From assembly GCA_905250115.1 (NCBI GenBank), contig CAJNOI010000037.1:1-64000 (forward strand): a stretch of 64,000 bases of DNA, given 5' to 3'. The notes under the pieces were generated by a model, which had not been told where the DNA came from, ran no database searches, and worked only from the letters and a program-made list of their open reading frames with translations. Position numbers and translations under genes: made by a program. This document shows, one piece after another, positions 54,756-64,000 of the stretch (within the stretch, counting starts at the first letter, position 1; each line of letters starts with the position of its first letter). This DNA is from Adineta steineri. Taxonomy: Eukaryota; Rotifera; Eurotatoria; Adinetida; Adinetidae.

Positions 54756-56840
54756 ATGACAAAGACCAATGGTATAAGTATAAAACAGAATAAGATTCAA
54801 GTTCGTCATCCACTGGAACCATTATCACTTGCAGAAATTGAACTCGTTGTTGAAATATTAAAAAAACAAAGTGATAAAATAACACCAACAACGCGATTTG
54901 TATCTGTTACATTACATGAACCACCCAAACAAAAAATACTTAATTTAACAGGTGAAATTATTCCACGTGAAGCGAATGTTGTACTTTTTGATAATGGTAC
55001 AAATTCATGCTATGAAGCACGTGTTCTACTTGAAAATGGTGGTCAAGTTATATCATTTGAACATATACGTAATGCTCAACCAACAATGACAGTTGATGAA
55101 CAAGGTGAATGTGAACAAGCTGTACTTCGTTCAACTGAATTTCAAGAATTAATACGTGAACATTATGGAATTGATGATATCAATCGAGTTATGGTTGATA
55201 TATGGTCAGGTGGATATTATGGACAAGAAGAAGAACGTACACGTCGCTTAGCAAGACCTTTATGTTTTGTACGATCTGATTCAACTGATAATGGTTATGC
55301 ACATCCTATTGAAGGTTTACGACCTGTCGTTGATCTTAATTTAAGTAAGAATAAATTAAACTATTTACGAAATTCTTCGGATTTTTTTTATAGTGGAAGT
55401 TATTCGTGTTGAACGTTATAATCATCATCCTCTTCCTCGTACGGATTTTAATTATGGATCTGATCGAATGTTAAATCTTCGTAATGATATTCAACCATTG
55501 GAAATTATTCAACCTGATGGTCCAAGTTTTCAAATTAATGGTAATCAAGTATCATGGCAAAAATGGTCATTTGTTATTGGTTTTACTATGCGTCAAGGTT
55601 TAGTTCTTCATCATTTAACATATGATAATCGTTCGGTTCTATATCGAGCTGCATTAAGTGAAATGGTAGTACCTTATGGTGATCCATCTGAACAACAAGC
55701 ACGAAAAAATGCATTTGATTGTGGTGAATATGGTTTAGGTTGTTGTACAAATAGTTTAGAACTTGGCTGTGATTGTGTTGGTCATATAAAATATTTTGAT
55801 GGAAATATGTGTACAAGTCGAGGAGAATTATTAGTTATTAAAAATGCAGTTTGTTTACATGAAGAAGATGCCGGCATTCTATGGAAACATACAGATAGAC
55901 GATTGAATACTCCAGAAGTAATTTCTTTTTATTTATATAAGAGAATAATATTTCTGTTTAGGTACGACGAAGTAGAAGATTAGTTATTTCAAGTATTGCA
56001 ACAATCGAAAATTATGAATATGGTTTCTATTGGTAATTATATTATTTGTAATTTAGCGAAAAGATTATTGTTTTATTGATTAGGTATTTATATCAAGATG
56101 CTAGCATACATTTTGAAGTTAAATTGACTGGTGTTCTTTCAGTAGGTGCATTACCAACAGATAAAGAATCTGCATATGGTTCATTATTAGCTCCAGGATT
56201 ATATGCACCATATCATCAACATTTTTTTAATATGCGTCTTGATTTAGCTATTGACGGAATAAATAATACAGCTTATATGGTTGATGTCGAAGCTGATCCT
56301 GATGATGCTGATTATAATCAATTTCATAATGCATTTCATATTAATAAAATTCGACTTGATACAGAAAAACAAGCACGAAATAATTTATGTTTAGAAAAAT
56401 CTCGTTCATGGACATTTGAAAATAATTCTGTTCGAAATGCAATTGGTAAACCAACTGGTTATAAATTACATCCCGGAGATAATGCTATTCCATTTGGTTC
56501 ATCAAAAGCTTGGTGGCGTAAACGTGCTAGTTTTGTTAATCATCATGTATGGATAACACCATTCAATGAAAAAGAAATGTTCGGAGGTGGAGATTATCCA
56601 AATCAAAGTCAATGTGATATGGGTTTATTAAAATATACAGAACAAGATCGTTCAATTGTTGATAAAGATATTGTTCTTTGGTATACATTTGGTGTAACAC
56701 ATATTCCAAGGCAAGAAGATTTTCCGGTTATGCCTGTTGTTGCAGCAGGATTTTCTCTTAAACCAAGCGGATTCTTTGATATGAATCCAGCAAATGATAT
56801 TCCAAAATCAACGAAAAAAACCAAAAACGAATGTTGTTAG
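54756..56840 (+). CDS. copper amine oxidase (TPQ enzyme)
   Basis: Exons 54756-55344, 55394-55917, 55962-56032 and 56084-56840 join in phase to 646 residues. The enzyme oxidises primary amines to aldehydes with release of ammonia and hydrogen peroxide. Seen features: SEMVVPYGDPSEQQ; the cofactor site IATIENYEYGFYW, whose Tyr in N-Y-E becomes topaquinone; copper ligands in YHQHFFNMRLD (His-x-His) and VTHIPRQEDFPVMP (third His). No signal peptide or membrane anchor is present at the N-terminus, unlike vertebrate AOC enzymes. The compact layout resembles plant, fungal and bacterial intracellular (often peroxisomal) forms. The last residues (NECC) are not a standard peroxisome signal. Origin by transfer or an old animal lineage cannot be decided here. 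Confidence 0.88.
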
Positions 56841-58483
56841 ATATGAAGTAATTCTTTTTTTTTATTCTTCATATTAAAGTGATTTATTTGATTTATATTC
56901 TTTTTATACAAAAAATTCTAATTGAAAATAAAATATAATTATATTATCCTTTCTTAATGGTTTGATTTATTGTATATGCGATTGATAGAACACGTATGAT
57001 TGATATACATATATGTGTATATAAATGAAGAGAACTCTTTTTTCTATCGAAGTGAAAATAGTTAATACACAGAAAAAATGACTGATTTTTCTCTGTGATA
57101 AACTTTGTAGATACGTCTCCAATAGTAAGAGAGAGGTCACAGTTATTTATAATAAATGTCGAATCCTCAAGATATTATGCTAAGACTAGATTTCATTAAA
57201 ACTAAAAGTGCTACAGCAGTTTCTTCTTCTCAATAGTTTTACTAATTCCAACAAAAACAAATCAGTATTTACGTAATCACTTATTTCTTTTAACTGCTAA
57301 TTGACCTCATAAAAGTCATAAATGAGAATATTCCGAACATGATACAGATCCCTTAAATATATTTGATTGTCGGGTAGAGAATTGCTATACTTCATCAGCA
57401 TCATCATCACCACGTGATTCAATAACAGACTTAAAACTATCAATTTCTGTAAAAACAATATTAGAGACTTTATTTGATGATAATTTTGTATAAATAGATT
57501 AATAAACATGAGATTGATTTTAGATGTAAAATCCATTTGTTAACAGCTGTTTTCCATATGCAGTTCTTCCAGCAACACGTTAGAAAATCGATATGTAAGA
57601 AAAATTGTCAGAAACTTAATTTTTATTTATTAAATTAGACGACAGTCGTCTAGCAAATGTCATTATCGATTTTATTTCTACTTCGTATAAATTATCAGTA
57701 TTCTAGACGATTAGAAAAGTCAAGAAAATTTTACTGATATTTAGCTATACTATTTGAATTTAAAAAATAATGCTACTGCAATATAAATAAGACAAAATAA
57801 CGATAATTCAATTTCGAATAGAATATATATACAAATTGATTTTTCCATTGTATTAAATTCCAACAAAATCGATCTTTTTTTAATCGATCAACCAACGATA
57901 ATGAGAACTGACATGTTTTTGAAGGTATTGCGTTAAAACTAAAAATTTAGTTTTATGTAAAAGATCTGACACATACGATGCACGTATCACTTCCATACCT
58001 ATTAAAAGCGATGATTCAATCGAGAACCTTGAAATGTGGTAATCAAACATTTGCAGCGGCCAACTTAAAGGATAGGAGAACGGTCGTCCTTTTGGAAAAT
58101 TTCCTAAACATTTCTCAGTAAAAATGAACGAGCAGTATTCTATATATCTTGCGCTCATTTCAAAACTTTTTCTAGAAGAATATTTTTTAGGTGTGACAAT
58201 TAACTCTAAATACAGTAAATATAAATAAAGATTAGTTACTTTTATATTACTTTATTGAACATTATAAAAACACTGAAAAAATATTAACATTTACTCGGTA
58301 TAGTAGTGTTTGTTTGATGTTGAATTGTTCATCTAACATTTTGTTTAATAATAAAACAAAAAAAATCAAATAGACAATCTATAAAAATTATTTCTTAGTT
58401 TTACAAGGCACTAGTTGAAGAAGAAAATCAAAAAAATATCTTTATTTTATTCTATATACAATAAATAAATTGTTAATCGTTAT
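56841..58483. other. convergent intergenic stretch
   Basis: 1.6 kb between the 3' ends of the amine oxidase and potassium channel genes. AT-rich; the only frame of note is at 57880-58158. Confidence 0.4.
57880..58158 (-). CDS. unrecognised 92-codon ORF
   Basis: It opens with a true ATG and encodes a mixed-composition protein (for example FPKGRPFSYPLSWPLQMF). No signal peptide, helix pattern or known motif was recognised and no flanking exons were found. The codon composition is plausible for a gene, but it may be a relic or chance. Confidence 0.25.
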   Translation of the reverse strand: MSARYIEYCSFIFTEKCLGNFPKGRPFSYPLSWPLQMFDYHISRFSIESSLLIGMEVIRASYVSDLLHKTKFLVLTQYLQKHVSSHYRWLID

Positions 58484-60803
58484 TTAAGCAACTGAAGACA
58501 TAATATTATTATTAACCATTGTTTTATTCGTAAACATCGATGTTTTTGCTGATTGTCCAAGTAATTTAAGATTTTGTCCATTATCCATTGCAGTTATTGG
58601 TGTTCGTTTTGTAGTTGTAGATTCAGCTATACCTACCTTTCGTCGAGTTTTTGGTAATTTCGATCGTGCACGTAAATGAGTATAGAAATTAGCAAATGAT
58701 TCAACAATAATTGGCATTGGCAAATCAATAATCAATACACCAGCCACTAAAAACAAACAAAACAATTTTTAATCTTTATTTTTCTTCTTCTTTTGTCTTA
58801 CCGGTTGCAACAGCACCAATTAACATTCCTAACATCGTTTTTGGATATAAATCTCCATAACCAATAGTTGACATTGTAATAATATTAAACCATAAAGCAT
58901 CTGGAATTGAACCAAACATATTTTCTTCAGGATGTTTTGTTGTCATACGTTCAGCATAATAAATAAGTGATGCAAATATAGCAACAGCAATTAGAATAAA
59001 AAATATTAATAACCATAAAACAGATGATGAATAACTCATTGAAGTTATAATGACTTTCAAACCAGGATGATGATTAAATAATTTAAACAAACGCATTATA
59101 CGTATTGTTGATAAGAGATCAAGAGCTTCGTTATCATTAACATTTAATTTTGTTAATGCCCAAGTGAAATAAAACCAAAATGTTGCTGAATAGTAAAAAA
59201 AAAGAAAGAAGATGTTTTCTTTATTCAATTTCTATAGTTGTCATATTCATAAATCATATTAATTATTTTTTCTCAATGTTACTCATGTCTGAAATGATCG
59301 ATGGGACTATTGTCGTAGTCTTGTGATAATACGATTAGATCGTGCAATGAAGATGTATAATATATATATCTCCTATCAGCAAGCCTAATATCTTTTATTA
59401 GATATTAGACAAAGTGTAATACATTCGATATATTGGAATATAATATATATATTCCGTGAGAAAATAAGAAGTAATACTATTCGAAATTTTCACTAGGGAA
59501 ATAATAGGAAATCCAAACATATAATTATTTTCTTATAGTATATTTCTGCATGTATTAACACAAATGAATTATATGTCATGCGTAAAGTTACTATAATTAT
59601 GTCTAAACAAGATTTATCATAACTATGCATAACTAATTTGAAACTATAAGAAAAAGTTTAAGGTGTCAAAGAAAAAAAATCATACTTGGTAAAAAATTGT
59701 GTAGTTTATATCTCGTTCAAAAAGAAAAACAATACGTTTAGTGAAATTTTATACCGGAAATAAATTATCAATTAAATATTCAATTACAAGATTATTAAAA
59801 TTTCAAAAAGTCAATAGGAAGAATCATGTTGTCGATTAAAAAGTAAAAACTTACCGAGAAAATCAATAATATTTAAGGTTGATTTACAAAATACTTTTTT
59901 ATTAGGACTAACAATAAATCTTGTCATAATTTCAAATATAAACCATGTATTACCTAAAGTAGAGTTCATATTATATAAAGAATAAAAAACAAAATTAAAA
60001 ATAAACATACATATCCATTCAACAACATCAAATGATGGATGAACATGTTGTCGACTTAATGTTGGTGTTCGATCTGTACTTGTTTTATTAATATAAACAG
60101 TAACAAAATCAATATCAGTTATACGAAACATTGATAATGTTTGTAAAACAAACGAAAGTATTGATACGAGAATAAAAAATATTGAAATCACAGTAATAAC
60201 TTTAGCAATTGTTGATGATCGTGGTTCTTCAAATATTTGCCATATAATCATCATAAGTTTTTTATATTTAGGTAAATGACCTTGAACATAATCAAAATTA
60301 TCATCCCAACCAAATTTTTTAATCACTTCTTGTTGTGATGAACGTACTGTATCTAATTCCAAACTATCTAAAATTAATAATGTTTCAGCAGTTGATCGAT
60401 GTTTTGTATAAGTCATCCTTTATAATAATAATGAAAAAAGAAACATGTCATATTTTTAATATTAAAAATTTTTCTATACAAACCAACAACATGGTTCAAC
60501 ATCTTCTCTTTGTAAACCCCAATATGATAATTCATCTTCAAACAATGGTCCACAAACATTTAATGGATAATGTAATTTTCCTGTACGATAATAATTTAAT
60601 ACTTGAGAGAAAACGCCTGGATGACGATCAAAAAAGTATTCATTTAATATTGGATCATAATATGATAATTGTTCAGTTAATTTTGATAAACGTGTTGCTG
60701 GTAATTTTTTTAATGTTGATTTTAATGTTTCAAAACGTGTACCACCAACATTAAGAATAATACGAGCATCAATATCAGAATTACCAAGTAAATTTACAGC
60801 CAT
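58484..60803 (-). CDS. voltage-gated potassium channel, Shaw/Kv3 type
   Basis: Exons 60803-60484, 60417-60011, 59953-59855, 59185-58802 and 58746-58484 join in phase to 490 residues. The T1 domain has [20 protein letters not shown] and [30 protein letters not shown] at the T1/S1 boundary is the Shaw-family hallmark. Six membrane segments follow; the pore reads [11 protein letters not shown], the K+ selectivity filter in its T-I-G-Y-G-D form. S4 ([19 protein letters not shown]) keeps only about three of the usual regularly spaced positive charges, so voltage sensing may be weak. S6 has [11 protein letters not shown], a variant of the P-V-P gate. A 57-bp in-frame intron (59954-60010) contains no stop and could be retained. 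It assembles as a tetramer in the plasma membrane. Confidence 0.88.
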
Positions 60804-61311
60804 AATTTTTTTAGGAAATTTGCCGAATAATTTTATAGAAATATATTATTCAAGATTTTATTTATTTAATAGATGAACATCTTACATATCTTTATTAATT
60901 TTGATGAAATAAATACAAACATGCGATGCTATATTGATGATTATAGGAAAAGAAGAGGAGAAGAAGAAAAAAAAGAGAATTTTGGCCTATTGATCATGAA
61001 GTACACGCGAAGGAACGACAAGCATTCGTCGACACGAAGGAAAAACAAAATTAGGTTCTAGTTCCACTCGCTCATATGCCTTTTTGCCAAAGAAATGCAA
61101 GCGAACGGCAAACGAGAGAAACAGAAATTCCTTCTTTTTCTTCTCTCGGAAAAAAAGCACCAGATATATTTCTGTAAAAGAACGCATATTTCTATAACAT
61201 ACATCGATAAAAAAAATAAGAAATCTGTAATGTTATATGTGTTGCTGCTTGCTGTTTCTTTTCTCTTTCTCTGATGAATACATATAAAGTCATTTTTTTG
61301 TCTTCAAATGA
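60804..61311. other. intergenic stretch upstream of the K+ channel gene
   Basis: Contains a GA-rich patch (60950-60990) and its AAGG/CTTT-rich surroundings; no gene was recognised. The channel promoter should lie here. Confidence 0.4.
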
Positions 61312-62692
61312 TTATATTTGTTCATCATTTGGTACATCACCACTAACAGATTTTCGACTTGATTTACGATGTGTACGATTATCCGGTGTTGTACTAGCTG
61401 ACTTAGTATCTTTACCATCTTTATTTCGACCAAATGGCAATCTCAAACGAGATAAAAGCTTCTTTTTTTCTATCTGTTGTTCATCAGGTTGTTGATCAGC
61501 TGTACGATCATAAATTGGTTTACGTTTAGCTAATGTAACCTTGCCATCGGCATCAGATTCATGTACACCATAAGTAGTTTTTCCATCTTGAAGTATAAGA
61601 AATTCAGGATTAACTTCACGATCTTGATCTTCTAATTCACGTAATTTTTGTGCATAACGATGTAAATCATCTGTATCAACACCATCATCTTCATCCTCTT
61701 CTTGATTGAATTCATATTCTTGTTGATATTCACCAAAAAATATATTCTTTGGATCACGTACAAGCATATTCATACCACGATTAAAACGCTTTAATACTTT
61801 ACCTCTTGTCATTATTATTGATTTTGCTGTTACTCTTTCCTCTTTACTATTAATAATAGGCAACATGTTTCTTATACGATGCTTAGGTTCTGGCCGGCCT
61901 GATTTTGGTAGATGACTAACAAACCATTGATCATCACCAACATATTGAAAAAAATTTACTTTTGAAGATAAATTATTATAAGTCTCTAAAATTGATTGTT
62001 GAAATTCACTCATATCATTTTCCAATGGTGGAAGATTTTCCAAAGACATATCAGGAAGAATATCCGTTGTTTCTAGAATAGAATAAAAATTCTTTCAATA
62101 CTAAATGGTTTCATTTAATCAAAAGATAGAAGTGCATACGTGGATATGGATCATCAAGATTAGTAACTTGTAAATCTTCAAATGAATCGTATCTTGCTTC
62201 CGATACTGGTGCTTTGGATTTTTTTGATTTTTTTACCTTAGGTTTTGCTTCAACATAAGGTTGTATTTCATCGACAGCTGAACCATCGATTACTTGAAAT
62301 TCATCATCAATAATAGGACTAACTTTTGGTGCTTTAGACTTTTTCTTCTTAATTGGTTCTTCTGTTGTTACTGATTGATTATTATCATCGTCAGTTACTG
62401 CAAGTTTTGGTGCACGTTTTTTCTTTATTTTAACAGGAACTTCTTGATCGTTACTTGTCGAACCGATTTGTTCATCATTTTCCTTTTCAGCATTAGTTTT
62501 GTGACTTTTTCTTTCCGTAGTTTCTGTCGTCGAAGCAGCAGTTTTAGTAGATTTTCGCTTTTTTTCACCGTCGTTGTTTATCGTCGTATCAGCATCATCT
62601 TTTGGAGCTTTCGGTGCACTTTTCTTTTTACTAGACCGACTTTCAACAGTTTTGGAAGAAGCAGTTGTATTATCTAATTCTGTTTCATTCAT
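61312..62692 (-). CDS. lysine-rich, low-complexity protein of unknown function
   Basis: Two exons (62692-62140 and 62072-61312) joined by a GTATGC donor and TAG acceptor in phase 1 give 437 residues. The first half is strongly charged with repeated KKKKSKAPK-like clusters (nuclear-localisation-like) between acidic and Ser/Thr stretches, and is probably disordered. The second half has a more ordered section (about residues 195-330: FFQYVGDDQWFVSHLPKSGR, HRIRNMLPI) and an acidic run EEDEDDGVDTDD. The end is again basic and Ser-rich. No known domain was recognised. An AG acceptor just before the first ATG (about 62717) suggests a 5'-UTR intron. Nuclear location is an inference. Confidence 0.65.
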
Positions 62693-63005
62693 TGATGGAT
62701 ATAGATGTTTTTCTTTTGTCTAAAATATTAAATATATTTCATAACTTTTTAATAGAGAAAAACAAAATTTGCGTATGAAGCATAGAACATAAAAGTTTAT
62801 TATACATTAGCTGATGAATAATTACAAACAAATTTCTTTTATCATGTATCGATGATGCGATGAAGCGTGTCCTCATGATAACTATTAACGATACATGAAT
62901 CCATATGATATATGAAAAAAAGAAAACATATTATTACAAATGCAAAAGAAACAGAACGATACACTCATTCGTCAATTATATTTTTGTTTTGTTAAATAAC
63001 CTTGC
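62693..63005. other. intergenic stretch
   Basis: AT-rich, 313 bp, between two minus-strand genes; nothing structured was seen except the probable 5'-UTR exon boundary near 62717. Confidence 0.4.
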
Positions 63006-63985
63006 TTATAAATACCGTTTTGAATCATTTTGTATACGTCGTGGTGATACACTCTGAAAAATATTATAATTTCTATCAAGAAAAATGAATCATTTCGTCC
63101 ATTATTTTACTTTAGTACGTTTTCGTATAGCTTCTAATTCATTTTCATAAGCTTTCAGTAATGTTTCAAGATATTTTTCAATTTCACTAACATGTCGATT
63201 TTTTGGATTAAAAGCATTTTCAATTAAAATTTTATATAATGATCGATTGATAATAATCTAAATTAAAATGAGGGAGAGAATAAATTTAATTTATTCTAAA
63301 AAATAAATTTTACACTATCATTATGAATTCGAGCTTGTTTTATTTTAAATAATTCTTCGGCTATTAATTTATGTCTTTCATAAAGTTTAACTGAAGTTGC
63401 AATTGAATTTGATGTATGAATAATTACTTTATCTGTTGAATTTAATCTTGAAGAAAATAAAGAAGTAATTTTTATTATGAAAGAGAAAAAACTCAATTAG
63501 TACTTATTATATTCATCATTATGATTCATTGATGTCATGGTTGTTTTTGATTTTGCAAATAGATGACGTCGTTGTGTTAGATTATTTTCTTCTTTTGATG
63601 TATTTATTAAATATTTCGATGAATTTATTTTTAATTTTGTTAAACGATCTTCAATTATTTTATTATCTAAACATATTTTTGCTTGACTTAATAAATAATC
63701 TGTAGATTTTATTGATGGAATAGGTTTTGTAATCGAATTAGAAATAGGTATTTCAAGTTTCAAAGATTTTTTATTTGTTTGAGCTGTTCTAGCAAATAAT
63801 TTTCGACGTTGATCGGCAATTGATGGTTTTCGAATTTTATATTTACGAATAAATTTTTGAATACGACGAGCATATATATGTGCTAGTAAATTACCACGTT
63901 GTCCACCATGATTAAGTACGAGATATTCAGCACAAGCATCTTGACAACGAATATGAGCAAGATCGTAAGGAGTTATAAAATTACC
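63006..63985 (-). CDS. ankyrin-repeat protein, 3' part only (runs off the window)
   Basis: Four exons are visible: 63985-63505, 63445-63314, 63257-63111 and 63053-63006 (stop). The first visible exon begins in what reads as the end of an ankyrin repeat (ITPYDLAHIRCQDACAEYLV), followed by a basic helical stretch ARRIQKFIRKYKIRK that resembles an IQ-type calmodulin-binding segment, then a Lys/Ser-rich tail and a helical C-terminus. All joins keep frame (AA+A, phase 0, phase 0). The N-terminal repeats and start lie beyond position 64000. No precise family can be named. Confidence 0.6.
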
Positions 63986-64000
63986 CTAAGAAATTCATAT

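Noticed and set aside
60335-60754. Antisense 139-codon frame over the potassium-channel T1 exon
   Set aside because: It spans a confirmed exon-intron-exon of the channel on the other strand and has no recognisable domain.
1-64000. tRNA, rRNA or snRNA genes
   Set aside because: No cloverleaf with A/B boxes or rRNA-like conserved block was recognised by eye on either strand; a tRNAscan/Infernal run would be needed to exclude short ones.

Overview
The window is animal nuclear DNA and most probably comes from a bdelloid rotifer (Adineta/Rotaria type). Reasons: (i) it is AT-rich with many GT-AG introns of about 55-65 bp; (ii) many intergenic segments carry TGTGGG-like tracts, the telomeric repeat reported for bdelloids; (iii) the gene families are those known to be expanded in that group: ADP-ribosyltransferase+TPR proteins, F-box and LRR proteins, kelch proteins behind Thr/Ser-rich linkers, and cellular RNA-dependent RNA polymerases; (iv) bacterial-looking genes sit beside ordinary animal genes. 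The genus is an inference.

The first ~48 kb look like an accessory, possibly subtelomere-like, region. In order: a RING/coiled-coil E3-like gene (+); a repeat-rich desert (hAT-like MITE, 125-bp tandem repeats); a membrane-anchored pentapeptide/Thr-rich/kelch chimera (+); an F-box+LRR gene with 14 LRR exons (-); a 2.6-kb desert with an assembly gap; a small intronless gene resembling a bacterial polymorphic-toxin nuclease domain (+); a two-exon membrane protein with a GCC2/GCC3 cysteine-rich domain (-); a broken F-box gene (-); a ten-exon intact RNA-dependent RNA polymerase ending in C2H2-like fingers (+); a second F-box+LRR gene with about 40 LRR exons and a C-terminal zinc finger (-); a 463-bp foldback element; an OafB-type acyltransferase+SGNH gene (-); an RlaP-like nucleotidyltransferase (+); an ADP-ribosyltransferase-fold+7 TPR protein (-); and a third F-box+LRR gene with 18 LRR exons (-).

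From ~48.4 kb the content changes to conserved animal genes packed closely: phenylalanyl-tRNA synthetase beta (-), a SHP2/corkscrew-type phosphatase (-), a copper amine oxidase (+), a Shaw/Kv3-type potassium channel (-), a lysine-rich protein of unknown role (-), and the 3' part of an ankyrin-repeat gene that runs off the right edge (-).

The most striking structure is the LRR gene design. In all three loci almost every 28-residue LRR is its own 84-nt phase-0 exon, separated by introns of about 60 bp, so copies can be added, lost or skipped without breaking the frame. The middle locus shows a recent duplication of a six-exon block. Other leads are the toxin-like gene, the paired telomere-like G/C arms scattered between the accessory genes, the RdRP with added zinc fingers, and two protein changes at normally conserved catalytic sites (ART motif, WPD loop). 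Splice sites given here were read by eye from frame and GT/AG signals; there are no transcripts to confirm them.
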